From Helopsaltes ochotensis (lineage: Eukaryota; Chordata; Aves; Passeriformes; Locustellidae): a stretch of 64,000 bases of DNA. The stretch spans positions 200,533-264,532 of the forward strand of contig VXBM01000875.1 of the NCBI GenBank assembly GCA_013400155.1, in the 5' to 3' direction. Of this stretch, positions 11,120 to 22,804 are shown one piece after another (positions within the stretch are counted from its first letter, which is position 1; each line of letters starts with the position of its first letter). Both the position numbers and the translations under genes were made by a program. The notes under the pieces were generated by a model. That model made no database searches, was not told the DNA's origin, and worked only from the letters and a program-made list of their open reading frames with translations.

Positions 11120-12330
11120 GATATTACGCCCCTTCCTCTCCGCACGGGTCCTCACCAGGCTCTGTCCTCTCTTACCGCACGCCTGGGCCTAGTTGGAAAG
11201 CTGCCCGTCTCTGCACGCTGCGGCACCAGGAGCCGGACCGCCAGCGGCTATCACGGAACGGGGGCGACCCGGGAGTGCAGGAGGCCAAACACAAGTTTTA
11301 ATAAGCAGGCCCTGCATGAGCTGCGGGGCCTCAGCCAAAGGGACTGCCCCGGCCTGCCGGGCCGAGGGAGGTGCCTGGATGGGCTCCGCCGAAGGCCGTG
11401 GCCCCTCCGGCGGCTCCCGCCCGCCGCAGCCGCTCCGTCTCGTCCCGCCCCGCGTCCCGACTGACCTGCGCCGCTTCCAGGCCCAGCCCTGCGCCACTCC
11501 GCGGGTGCGCCGGGCTCAGCCTCGAGCCTCCCAGAGAAGCTCTGCGCGGACGGAGCCNNNNNNNNNNNNNNNNNNNNNNNNNNNNNNNNNNNNNNNNNNN
11601 NNNNNNNNNNNNNNNNNNNNNNNNNNNNNNNNNNNNNNNNNNNNNNNNNNNNNNNNNNNNNNNNNNNNNNNNNNNNNNNNNNNNNNNNNNNNNNNNNNNN
11701 NNNNNNNNNNNNNNNNNNNNNNNNNNNNNNNNNNNNNNNNNNNNNNNNNNNNNNNNNNNNNNNNNNNNNNNNNNNNNNNNNNNNNNNNNNNNNNNNNNNN
11801 NNNNNNNNNNNNNNNNNNNNNNNNNNNNNNNNNNNNNNNNNNNNNNNNNNNNNNNNNNNNNNNNNNNNNNNNNNNNNNNNNNNNNNNNNNNNNNNNNNNN
11901 NNNNNNNNNNNNNNNNNNNNNNNNNNNNNNNNNNNNNNNNNNNNNNNNNNNNNNNNNNNNNNNNNNNNNNNNNNNNNNNNNNNNNNNNNNNNNNNNNNNN
12001 NNNNNNNNNNNNNNNNNNNNNNNNNNNNNNNNNNNNNNNNNNNNNNNNNNNNNNNNNNNNNNNNNNNNNNNNNNNNNNNNNNNNNNNNNNNNNNNNNNNN
12101 NNNNNNNNNNNNNNNNNNNNNNNNNNNNTGCGGAGCGTTTGCGGGCAGGATTCACAAGCCTGTGAGAGGAGAAGCAAGCAGACTGGGGAAGGAGCCTGGC
12201 CACAGCCTAAAAGCGCTGCGGGCGGTATTTCTCTAGCAGTTGCACTGTTCGGTACGGGCTTGCTCGGTTAGTTACTGGCATCCGTGTCAGGTTTTCCCTC
12301 ACGGGCTCGAAAGTGTTTCGGGTGATTCAA
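11120..12330. promoter_or_regulatory. CpG island, probable promoter or first-exon region
   Basis: GC content and CpG density rise abruptly on both sides of the assembly gap. Left of the gap there are GC boxes (CCCGCCC near 11416 and CCCGCCCC near 11444) and dense CG dinucleotides. CpGs persist right of the gap to about 12325. Such islands in birds usually mark promoters. On the minus strand there are several donor-like sites left of the gap: CAG|GTCAGT with the exon side ending at 11466, GCG|GTAAGAG at 11176, and CCTG|GTGAGG at 11156. On the + strand TAG|GTGAGG lies at 12361-12368. The direction of transcription and the gene are not determinable here. A bidirectional promoter is possible. Confidence 0.7.
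11558..12128. other. Assembly gap (571 N)
   Basis: A run of unknown bases lies inside the CpG island. GC-rich first exons and promoters are often missing from bird assemblies, so real sequence, possibly exon 1, may be hidden here. Long frames crossing this gap are artefacts. Confidence 1.
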
Positions 12331-13446
12331 AAACTATAATTTAATTGTGTTGCACACCTTAGGTGAGGCAAAACCGCACTGTGAAGTTGGCTATTACTGT
12401 TCTGGAAAGCAAACTAAAGAGATCTCTACTGAAGAAATCTCAAACTAAACAGATCTGGGGGAAACGTCAACGTTTATTAAACAAAAGTTAAAAGATACTC
12501 CAATAGTGTTTGATTTATTTCCAAACCATAACTGTATTTAGTTTTGACATATTCATGAACACAGATTCACAGGTGACATTAAGGGTTATAGCTCCTCGGA
12601 TAACTTCCTGAGGTTATCTCTGCTGAGGAGGTTTAGGGGGCATTCCATAGGCCCATATTCTTGGATTCTGTGCTATTTTGTTCTAACTCATGAGAAATTA
12701 GATAGCACTGTGGACTACCTCAGGTATCACAAAACAAAATGAAGACATGAATATCACGATCCTGAAAGAACAGCCTTGTTCAATATTTTCACAAAGATTA
12801 AGCAGCTGGGCAAAACAGATGCCTAACTTTGTTAATAATGAGTAATTCCTCTTTTAGATTACCTGTTTGAAGTGATTAGGGCTAATTCATGACTGGTTTC
12901 ACAGAAAAGGGATTAGATCTTTCTGTATGAAAAGTGCATTTTAAGCAAAATGAGGTGTCTTTTGAGCTAGAAAGACTTGTTTAATGGAAAGACATTGTAG
13001 TGGAAAGCTTATTAGCACTAATAATAAAAAAAATCACCCCCAGATATTTAAATAATATACTATGTACACCAGGGTATTTGGGGTAATTTTTGCTTTGTTT
13101 GTAAAACAAAACCATGTAATAATTTACTTCTGCTGAGGAGTAGTTAATTGAACCGTGAAATTAATTTATTGTCATTATTTTATCATTGTATATTCGAATT
13201 AGAAATAAAGGAACACGCTTCCTTTTGTGGGGCACTGTGGAGGGCTTATAATTCAAAATCTTGTGGAGTGAGACTTTGTGTCACACGGGCGTAGCAGAGA
13301 AAGGCAGTAGAGGACCTGCAGCTCAAGAGTGAAGCAAGGTGCTGTTTCTTGGTGGGGCTGATACTGTGGCTGTGTCTGGGAGCCGTGCTTTCTAGGTGAA
13401 CACTTACCTCTGTTTTGAGCTGACACTGCAGAGGCAGCTGACTTAC

Positions 13447-13519
13447 CTGTGTCCGTCACAGGAAGCCTGAACAAAAGCTTGCAGGGCCAAGTTGCCAATG
13501 CTTGGAATACTTACAGGCC
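13447..13519 (-). other. Candidate 73-nt exon
   Basis: On the minus strand a good acceptor (CCCCTTACAG) ends just before 13519, and a strong donor (ACAG|GTAAGT) follows 13447. One of the three frames is open across the segment and contains PSIGNLALQAFVQ. The other two frames contain stops. The peptide is not recognised. The segment lies about 1.4 kb on the far side of the CpG island, so a minus-strand transcript using it would start further right. A chance pairing of splice signals, or an untranslated exon, is possible. Confidence 0.2.
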
Positions 13520-13972
13520 CTGTAAGGGGACATGTCATAGGGCAGAGCTGGACCAGTCTTACATGTCAAGTAAGAGTTTTGAGATGAGTTCTGGAAGCTG
13601 AGTTTCAGAATAGTCTGTGAATAACTCTTGATTAAGACACCTTTTCCTATTTACTTCAGTTGCTGAAATAAGCAGTAAACAAATCGGGGCACTTCTTATC
13701 TGAAGTGTGTCCTCATTTCTGCATTTCTGTACTCATCTGACATTCACATTTCCTCCTGCTGTTACTTCTGCTCTGTTCATATGGAGATCATCTGGCCTTC
13801 ATGCTCCTGAGAATTCTCTCTCTCTCCTCAGGCCTGGATGTGGGTAAAGACAGCAAATTCATTGCTGAGCAGGTTGATTTACAGACTGGATAACGTTATC
13901 ATTTTGAAAACTGGAAAAGAACATGCTTACTTAAAATATACTACAGTGATGAAAAAGGTAGTTTTCAGATAT

Positions 13973-13994
13973 GCTCTCTAAAGAATTAGAGAGC
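13973..13994. repeat. 9-bp perfect inverted repeat
   Basis: GCTCTCTAA and TTAGAGAGC are separated by four bases. A short palindrome of unknown role. Confidence 0.7.
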
Positions 13995-14573
13995 AAACTA
14001 AGATTACCTTTCTCTTTGAAGCACTTTAAACACCCCTTTCTCCATGCAAGCAGTACTTAATTTGTTGTGGTTTGCTGCTGGTTCAGTAATCAAAATATTA
14101 TTTGTAGTGTCTTTGTAGTAGGCTGCACAGATTGGGAATTTAGTTACTGCTGTTAATATTCTTCCTGAAGCAGAAAGCCACAACTAAGGGACTGAAATAT
14201 GAAGAAAGAGAGGGGGATGGAAGAAAAATGAAAAGCTAAAGCATACCTTTGTCCAAGGTTTTCATTTGTGTCTAACCTTCCCTGTCATTTCTACCCTTCT
14301 AATTCTTTCAGGATATGATAGAAAAATGTCCCCTCTGACTATAGAAAAGCACTCTCAAATTTCTGTGCCACTACTTGAAACACGGTGATGCTTTTAATGC
14401 AGACATTTTCCATGGCCTTAACTGCTCACAGGTCTGTACCAAACCAAAGTAGCCACTGTGAATACCTAGCAAGTACTGTTCATAAACATTTTTATAATGT
14501 TTGACCTTAAGAGTGACCTGAAGATTAATGGATATGTTGTATCAGTTTTAATGGGTCTCTTCTCCCTTGGATA

Positions 14574-14617
14574 CACACATGTGACTCCCATTAGTCTTAA
14601 TGGGAGTTATATGTGTG
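14574..14617 (+). ncRNA. Hairpin of unknown function (20-bp arms)
   Basis: Arm 14574-14593 pairs with arm 14598-14617 across a four-base loop. Eighteen of 20 pairs are Watson-Crick. The other two are G opposite T, which would be G-U pairs in a + strand RNA, so the stem is continuous only in that strand's transcript. After a three-base bulge a weaker lower stem can form (TCC/GG on the left with CC/AGG on the right). No known microRNA is recognised. The tetraloop is unusually small for one, so this is a structure call only. Confidence 0.3.
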
Positions 14618-16593
14618 CCTAGAGGTTAGACAAGATCTCTAAAGGTGCTGTTATGCTCTCTTGTATTAACGATCTCATAATTGCTGAGGTGCTGCACCTT
14701 TGCATTGAAAGTAAACTAATTAAATTGGTCTAGTCGAAGTTGGTATACTAGCATACCTGGCACGTATGTGTGTTTTCCTGTGGGCCCCTCAGTACACAGA
14801 AGTAGAAGCCAAATCGAATGCGAAATTTAAATTTAGCATGTGACTTGACTTTCTCTGTAATTGTTTCTTGTAATCCAAAATGAATTCGTGAGTTTGATTC
14901 CTAAGAAGATGATTGTTCATGTGAATACAGAGGAAGAAGCTGAATGTGGTGTTTTATTTTATCATGAAAGCATGTATTGAGAAAAGGGACTGAATTGATT
15001 CTTATTTTGATGTTCCAAATCATGCACTTTGAAAAAAGACAGTTAGGTCTAGAGGATTAACATGAAGCTTGATGTTGAATTTTAATTATGGCTTTGTTAC
15101 TCATTTCTTCCAAGAGCCTTTAGACAAAGCACTTCACCTTTCTTTGATTTCCAGGTATGTAAAATATCTGCTTGCTTCTTAGTGTTGCAGACATAAATTA
15201 ATATCTGTTCTGTGCTTTGAAATTTTAAGATAGGCATCTTTAACTGTGTTCTGCTGGCATAACCATTGAAATACAGAAGGAGGAAAAAAATCATAGTAAC
15301 CACCTGATACAGCCAGGCAGAAGCTCTGGTGATGGTGCAGATCTCTTGAGAGGAGTGATTCTGTTCCATAGTTTATGATGCATAAAACAGTGTACTGGTG
15401 ATGAAAAAAATTTGTTATTGCATATAAACTATCTTTTGGGCCAGGTTTTTCAGTGAAAGCGATTGTACAATAGGCAAATGGGTGTTGTATAGACATTTTG
15501 CATTTTTATCAGTCAAAATAATGATTGGAATTTGATGGTCAGGGTGGAAATTTGGGTGCTGTATTCTGTGACTGTCTCTGTGCATTTGAAAATCAACCAT
15601 GATGTAGCTTTCTTTGAAAATACAAATTTGGGGAAAAAATGAATCTTCACATTTACATTCTGGAGGAGAAGCGTTTATGTGCTAAACTTCAGTTTTAAAC
15701 TTGGTTTATTGTTTTCTTTTTTCAGATTAAGGTATTATGTAAATTCAATTTCACATTTCTCAATTTCACAATTTTTGATTGATTGATTTGTTGGGAGTTT
15801 TTTTGATAATATAATTATTTTATTTTTGACCTTATGTGTTTCGTAGTTTTTAGTAGAAAGTAGCAAATATCTGTCTATCTGAGACTGAGATAGTAATGTT
15901 TTTTACTCTGTAATTTAAAATACCTGGAAAAATCTTGTGAATGGTTTTGTAAATACATTTCCTTACATTTGACTCCAGTGAATAAAAATATATGGATCAA
16001 AATTTTCTTCCTCATGTAAATTTCAAGCAATAATTTCCTGGGGATTTTTAGTAATTTGTGATTAGTTCTCCAGTACTCTTTAAAGAAGAAATAGTAAATC
16101 TTATTAGTGTTATGTTTTAGGCTATGTAAGATATTTTTAAGGAAAGTTGAAAGTTAAATCTTAGCTAATTTCAGTTTTATATGTATGCTTATCCATAAGA
16201 AAGAATGAACAGGTCTATTTTGTAACCATGGGAAACTGAATTTCCAAGGTTTTATGTGTGTTTCTATTTACTTAATATTCTCAGACCTCAGTTCTGCTTT
16301 GATGACATACTGTAAACTTTCAGAGACAGAGTTGTGTCCTATGTATTTTTATAGTATGAAGAACTTGCACTCTTATGAAGGAAACTTGTTTTGGGAAAAA
16401 ATAAACTCCAAGCTTTGTTAGTGTCTACAGATCAATTTTCTAAGCAGAATAAGCAACATCATTAAAAAAATTTAGGGTTTGGGTTGTTGGGTATTTTTGC
16501 GTTTTGTTTTTTTCCAGAATTATTATGCATATATTATTTTTGTCAATATAATGGTTAACTGAGAGTCAGTAATTTATTCTGTCCCTCATATTG

Positions 16594-16742
16594 TAAGGGT
16601 GGTCAAATACTGGAACGGGTTTCCCAGATGGATTATGGAGTCTCCATCCCAGGAGGTAGTTAAAACTCAACTGGACACAGCTTTAAAAACCTGCTTTGAG
16701 TCAGGAGTTGGACAAGACCTCAGACATTCCATGATTCTATAA
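16594..16742 (+). mobile_element. CR1 LINE 3' end fragment
   Basis: AAGGGTGGTCAAATACTGGA, then CAACTGGACACAGC, then GGAGTTGGACAAGACCTC, and a terminal CCATGATTCTAT match the end of ORF2 and the 3' tail of avian CR1. It is a short, 5'-truncated, sense copy ending in the characteristic ATTCTAT motif. Confidence 0.88.
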
Positions 16743-19700
16743 ATTGTGTGGTTGACTTGTTGACACTTTTTTATTGGAGACCAGCTTTCGTATACCAGTT
16801 CAGATATTTCAAATGATAATTGAGATATGGATAAAAACTACTCAATCTTGGATTAAAAAGCACATAAACTGAAGCAGTTAACATAATGTTACTGGCCACA
16901 TGAAATGTGAGACTAACAATTGAATATATACAATGTGCCGTCCATTTTTCAGAATGGAAACACAGTACCCAGTACCAGTATGCAAACTGCCTATTTTTTT
17001 AGCCTCCTTTGTCATGTTACAGCAGTAAATACTGCTGTAGATATTAACTGGCTTAATTATACATGATTACTTTTTATGTGTAAACCCTTGATTGCCTTAG
17101 AAACTGTTTTTGTATTAAGCATTCACAGTTCTGACATGATTGAAATAGTAAGACGTTATAAGAGAACTTTTGTGCTAAATTTAAATGAATCATGGAAATA
17201 TTAGGTCCTTTACTGGAAAGTTAACATTTTGAAGCTAAGAACAAAAGTAAGGTATTGAGAGTTTTTGAATTATGGCCTGATTTTGAAAACTACTATTAAG
17301 TAGTTCTGTACATATTTCAGTTCTGTGTCTGATAACTAAGGGTTACTGTAGCCAGCTGTTTTACCTCAGTTCTGTAAGAAGGTAGCTGGGCTGGCAAACT
17401 AAAGTATGAGCTTGCATTTTGTGCCTTAACTAAGAGTTGTAAGCTTTAGAGTTCTGAAATTGTAGATGGTTTAGGCATTGGCACCCTTGATTTTTGACTG
17501 TAGGTATTACTGAAACAGTGCATGTGGCAAACATATTTCTGATACCATCTCAGTAGCAATCCATCTGAACATGCCCCAAGTGAAAAAGTATTTGGTGATA
17601 TCATCTCAATAGCAATTTGTTTGCACTTGCCCCCAGGGCTCTTGAAGATTTTAAAACCTTGCAATTAGGTAGTATTCCGTGCAGTTGATGTGAATACCAA
17701 GTATAATAAAAGTTACTGATCACGGCTTTGGAAAAGGTCTGTTGCGTATGCTCAAATAATTTTCAGGATGCTGATAAATCACTCTAGATTAATGATTTCC
17801 GTATGAAATCAAAAACAAAATATCAAAAAACATAACTCAACAACCTATTGGTTGCTTTTGGTAACCTGTACTACTTATTACCTTTCACACTAAAAAGATG
17901 GCAGAAATGGGGTGATTAAATTTGTAAGTGGTCTATGGGAGGATTGATTTGATATGCTTTCTCAGGCTTATGTTGAACTCAGGTAAGAAAATCAGTAACT
18001 TAGTAGAAAAATGGTATGTGCCAGGGTGTGCATGGGAATAGGTTAAAAAGGGCCAGAGCTTGTCTTATTATTTTGTATTTTTTATACAATAAAATTTAAA
18101 TTTCACTGTGCTTTTCATTTTTGTTAATTTTTTTTCTGTGGGACAAGGAACGGACTCCAACTCTGCATTCTTTTGTGAGTGACTAGTGTGTCCCATTCAG
18201 TTCATTCTGCAGTTAATGTCACAGAAAAATGCTGAAGGACTTCAGTGCTTTTTAACTCAATTTTCATAAAACACATAGCTCAGATAAAGGGACTAATCTT
18301 ATTCTGAGTGAAGGTAAGTAATGGATAAACAGGAGTATTTCTTGGGTTTTGTGGGGTCCATATTAATAATAATTTCATCACTCTTACACAAACTTTGCAA
18401 ATTATTCTTATTTAAAATTAGAGATTATCATCAAACGCTTCTTTGGAACATAATGAAAGAAAAATTTAAATTGCCTATTCGTGTACTTACGTATGCAAAA
18501 TCATCTATGTTCTGCAGATGTCTAACAGCAGAAGCAGAACTAGATTTTAGAAGAAACCTTCTGATATCAACAGCAACTTAGATCACATTGGAATCACATC
18601 AGTATAATGTTTTAGAGCCTCTGCCAATTTAAAAATCAAATTGATGCTAGATTTGTATAGAACAACATATTTGACTGACAGAAAAGGCTGTTATAGATGG
18701 ATGTGATGTTCTATCCTTGTATAACAAGGGTTTTGACTGACAGTTTAACAATAGTACACTTTCTACCCCATATATTCTAAATTATTATTATTACAATACA
18801 AAACATTTTTGCACTTGCTGTATATAGATAACATGCACAGTTTTTGTGTAATAACATTCAAGAAGAAAGGGATTCTTTTATGTCTTAAAGATGATGACAA
18901 TTAATGAAGGCTCCATCTGACACAACCAATGTCAAGGCTTGCTATTTAGGTGCATGGTAATGTAAAAACTATCAGGGTACTTAGCTCCTGGTGAAGGATC
19001 AGCATAACTCTTGACACGTGCTATATGGTGGATGAAATAAATCTCCTTGGAGAGCAATAGAAATATTTCTTGAACTGGAGACTACCCTTTCTGTTTTATA
19101 ATCCCTCTTTTCAGCTTTGCAGTTCTTTGCATCACTGTAAAATGCAGTTTTAATCTAGCAAGTAACTGTGTAAAATGGCAGCTATTAATGCAACAAATAT
19201 TCTTTCTGTGCTTTGCAGTCAACATCTCTCTAAAATTAAAGATTCTTCTTCAGAACAGTAGCTAGAGATAAGAAAGGTATACAATTTTTCTTATTTAGAT
19301 CTTGTTCATTTTGGGGAGACCATCCTTTAATATTTATCCTTTTAATTTTAAAATTTTCATTTTGAATTCTTGCATCCTTTTGCAGCACCTTATACAGGTA
19401 TATCCTAGTTTGCGTCAGTTTTCGCAAGAGCAGGGGCAGTACTGTGTGTCTACATTATATCTGATGATAATAAAAAGATCAATATTAAATTCTAAACTTC
19501 TCTGTAAACTTCAGTTTAGTGTTGCATGCAACTAAGGAAGAAGCTATACTCTTTTATGAACCTCCCAACAATGAAAAATAAAGGAAGAATTGAATGCAAA
19601 AAATGGGGCCACATTGATCAAAACACATCTACCTCTTATCTTTTTTATTATCTAGATAAGGAAAACATGATAAATAGAAAGATTGTTTTTACAGTATGAA

Positions 19701-20832
19701 TTTCTTGTTTAAATTGGCTTACTGTCAAAGATATTTTTCTTAAATGACTTTGTATTTGGTAAGGGAATTAAATGGATTATTTTCTTCACCTCATTATGTA
19801 GGATCAGTGGGATCTTGGTATCTCACGTTTATTCAACAAGATTTTATTTTTCTGTGGAAGGACAAATTCAGTGTACATTTTATTGAACAATAGAACTATT
19901 TATTGGCTTGGGGCAGTGATGATGATATTTCCTGCAAAGCACTAAAGAGGTGTTTCAAGAATGTTGGCCCCATTACTGGTGGTGCCATTTCAACTCTTTG
20001 TCAGTTTTAGATGTAATACCAGTACTTCTCTAGCAGTGACTTATGATTTGAAGGAAGGGATAAAAGTAATTTGGGAAATAATATTATCCAGTTAGAAAAC
20101 GATCCCTCAGTAAAATTGTAGTTTTATCAATATAAACTGCTAAGTTTTAAAGTGAAGCCAACTAAAAAAAATCCATGATGTGGAATTATATTGATCATCA
20201 CATAGCTCATTATGATAACACAGACATCTGGTACTTAATTTGAGAGAGCACTAATGATAATCATCTATACAGGGGGCAACTCGTAGAGGTTGTTAAAGCA
20301 CAGGCTTTGCTGACCACTGGAGATGGTTGAGTTTGCAAACTCAGACTGAGTTCCAGTTTCTGAGCAGACGTGCTATATTGGCACAGAATTGTCCTCTACC
20401 TCCTCTCAGCTGGCAACAACTGTTTAACATAGCTTTTCTTTCCCTGACATCATACCCACCTTACTTTGTGTCCTGATTTTGCTCATTGTCCTTCATGAGC
20501 AAATACAGGTTTAAAACTGTCTCATCTTAGTTTCTTCCCCTTCTGATGATTCTTTTTTTTTCCCCTCTGACCTTTTGTATCGTTCCAGTAGCAGTTGTCT
20601 GTCTAATCTACCTAATTGTCTTTGGTCTTCCTTGCCTCTTTTATGCTTCTCTCATCTGTGAACTCTCAGTGCTCAATTAGTGAAGGAACAAAAGGCACAG
20701 AAGGAAATGTTCCCTTGCTGTCTGTTCTTGTCTTTGGCATTGTAACAGCCTGGAACAGAGGCAACTACAAAGGGCTAGATAAGCTCTTTCGTCTCCAGCT
20801 TGGAGAGTACTCAGTAGGGATGTTTTTGGTGG

Positions 20833-20834
<2 letters not shown>
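16743..20834. other. Unassigned AT-rich noncoding DNA
   Basis: No gene or transposon is recognised. A diverged tandem duplication at 17541-17636 is listed separately. A GAAG|GTAAGT donor-like site lies near 18314 without a convincing acceptor upstream. Confidence 0.55.
17541..17636 (+). repeat. Diverged tandem duplication, ~56-bp period
   Basis: GATACCATCTCAGTAGCAAT...CCCCAAG (17541-17580) is repeated as GATATCATCTCAATAGCAAT...CCCCCAG (17597-17636). The two 40-base units differ at several positions, so the duplication is old. Confidence 0.6.
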
Positions 20835-20881
<47 letters not shown>

Positions 20882-20957
20882 GGGGGGGGGGAAGGTTCTT
20901 TTTGTTGGTTTTTTTTTGGTTGGTTGGTTTTTTGGGGAGGGTTTTGGGTTTTTTTTG
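20835..20957 (+). repeat. T46-G11 homopolymer junction and G/T-rich tract
   Basis: A run of 46 T (20835-20880) passes directly into 11 G (20881-20891), followed by alternating T-runs and G-runs to about 20957. This is low-complexity sequence. The exact lengths may be unreliable in an assembly. Confidence 0.9.
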
Positions 20958-22804
20958 CTTTTGGAAGGAACTTTCTGCAGAGCATATGCAAAACAATCTA
21001 TAAAGATTCACAGTTTGTGTAAAGGTGGGAGAATTTTTGCAGGGTTCATGAAAGCACAGTATTGAGATAGGGCATTATGGGATGAATTATTTCAAACTTC
21101 TGTGTTAAATTGTGATGAGGCTTACTCTTTTGAGCAAAGCAGTTCCTCACTTTCGATAAGGACAAAGCATTTTCTTTCTACTTCATTTTTAAGTAAATGA
21201 AACATTTTTCTTGCTGTTCGTATATGTAATTCTTTCCTTTCTTTAGCAAAAAGGAGAATTGTAATCTCACATGAGCATAGAAATATGCCAAAAAGCAAGG
21301 ATTTATTATTTGGGGAGCTGAAGTATTAGGTTTTATAATAGGGTAAAGTCTGATGTCTTTAACCATTTACTCTGCAATGAGCACCACTTACAAATATGTG
21401 TGAGAGAAACATACACATTTGTCATGTTACTGTATTTTTCTAATTAAAAGGGAAAAAATTAATCTCCTTAGCAGACATTTCCTCTCAGAATAAAGACCTG
21501 ATTCTGGAGTCTCATAGATATTTAATTTGCAAGATAGCATAATGAAAATATGTTAATAGCTTTTTCAACAAGTTAATAGCTTTCAAGTTCATACTAATTA
21601 GTTTGTTAAAATATTCTATTGGTAAAATACTTTCTTTTTCCCCCCAGTAAAAGGTAAGAATGTGACACAGCCTTATAAGTAGTATCTTGCCAATAGTAAG
21701 GGTAGAATCAGTAGTACTAAAATTATTAGAAAAAAAAAATTAACAAATGAGTCTTGAAGGAAGTTGCCATAATAGTCATCAAAGATAACTTTCTGTCATT
21801 TTTACAGTGCAATTTGAGAGAGTGTAGGAGAGGATCTTGCAGAGTTAAGTAAGCATTCTTGGGAACAAAGCTGTGAAAGCAGACTTCTCATGGTGTCATG
21901 CTTGGTCCCAGTTGTCCTGCATTCCTGAGTACGTACACCGGCAGCTGTGGGAAGTGGTACCCCATTGTCTGCCCATCCTTGGTGGCCAGAGCACCATGAA
22001 ATTAACACATCTTCACACTGACAAGATAACCCATACCTCCCATTTTCTATATTATTTCTCTCTTGTTGCACTAGTGTAATACTTTGTTCAATCAAAAGTA
22101 ATGAATTAATTTTCTTTTACCTTTCTTTTTTTTCTTTGAGGGGTGGTGGCAGGGAATGAGTATTGTATATCTCCTCCCTCCTGACACTGTAAAATCCAGC
22201 TTTTTGCTACCTCCCTCTTCCTTTAGTATCTTTTAGTAGAACCCTTAGATTTCCTTAGATCTTTCTAAACCAGTACCATTATCCTTATATATTCACTCTG
22301 GAAACTTTGGATCATTCTGCATTTGTTTATATCTTTCTCATGGTTTTTTGAAACTTATGCTTGTGGTACCCTCAGCTTCCTTTTGCTTCTGTTGGCTGGG
22401 CAAAAGGCATCATGTGCTTGTACTTATTGCAAAGAATACATGTGCTGAATGAGCTGCTGGTTGTTGTCAAAGTGAATAACATCTAAAGTCTCTCTGTTCT
22501 ACCGTCAGTCAGCAAATTAATAGAAATTATTCTCACTTTTCTATCCCCTGGTCCTTCCCATTCACCGATTACCACAACAGCTGTAATACCTTTGGGAACT
22601 CACATTCTCAAATTTAGTAGATCTAAGTCACTGTGTTAAAATTTAAAATAATACAGTCGTAAGATAATCTGGAGTTGGGGAATTTTAATTGAGGTAATTT
22701 ATTGTGAACAAACATTAATTTCTGATAGGTCTTTCAAGTGTTAATAATAAGAAAACTACAAACCAGTAAACACACACTTATATGAACACAACTGACGTCC
22801 CTCT
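20958..22804. other. Unassigned noncoding DNA
   Basis: No transposon or gene is recognised. A somewhat GC-richer patch near 21.85-22.05 kb has open frames on both strands but no recognisable product. Confidence 0.55.

Larger units (their letters stand above)
12331..16593. other. Unassigned noncoding DNA
   Basis: No gene or transposon is recognised. It holds the exon-like segment at 13447-13519, a 9-bp palindrome at 13973-13994 and the hairpin at 14574-14617. If the CpG island drives a + strand transcript, this would be its first intron; no coding exon is identified. Confidence 0.55.

Noticed and set aside
11193..12236. Frames of 264-347 codons on both strands across the CpG island
   Set aside because: They are open only because most of each frame is unknown bases (11558-12128). 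No product can be inferred.
18284..18314. 30-nt exon-like segment ending at a GAAG|GTAAGT donor
   Set aside because: The upstream acceptor has a poor pyrimidine tract, so only the donor is convincing.
20616..21065. 149-codon + frame with a poly-Phe/poly-Gly core, and poly-Lys frames opposite
   Set aside because: Made of the T46-G11 and G/T tract; composition artefact.
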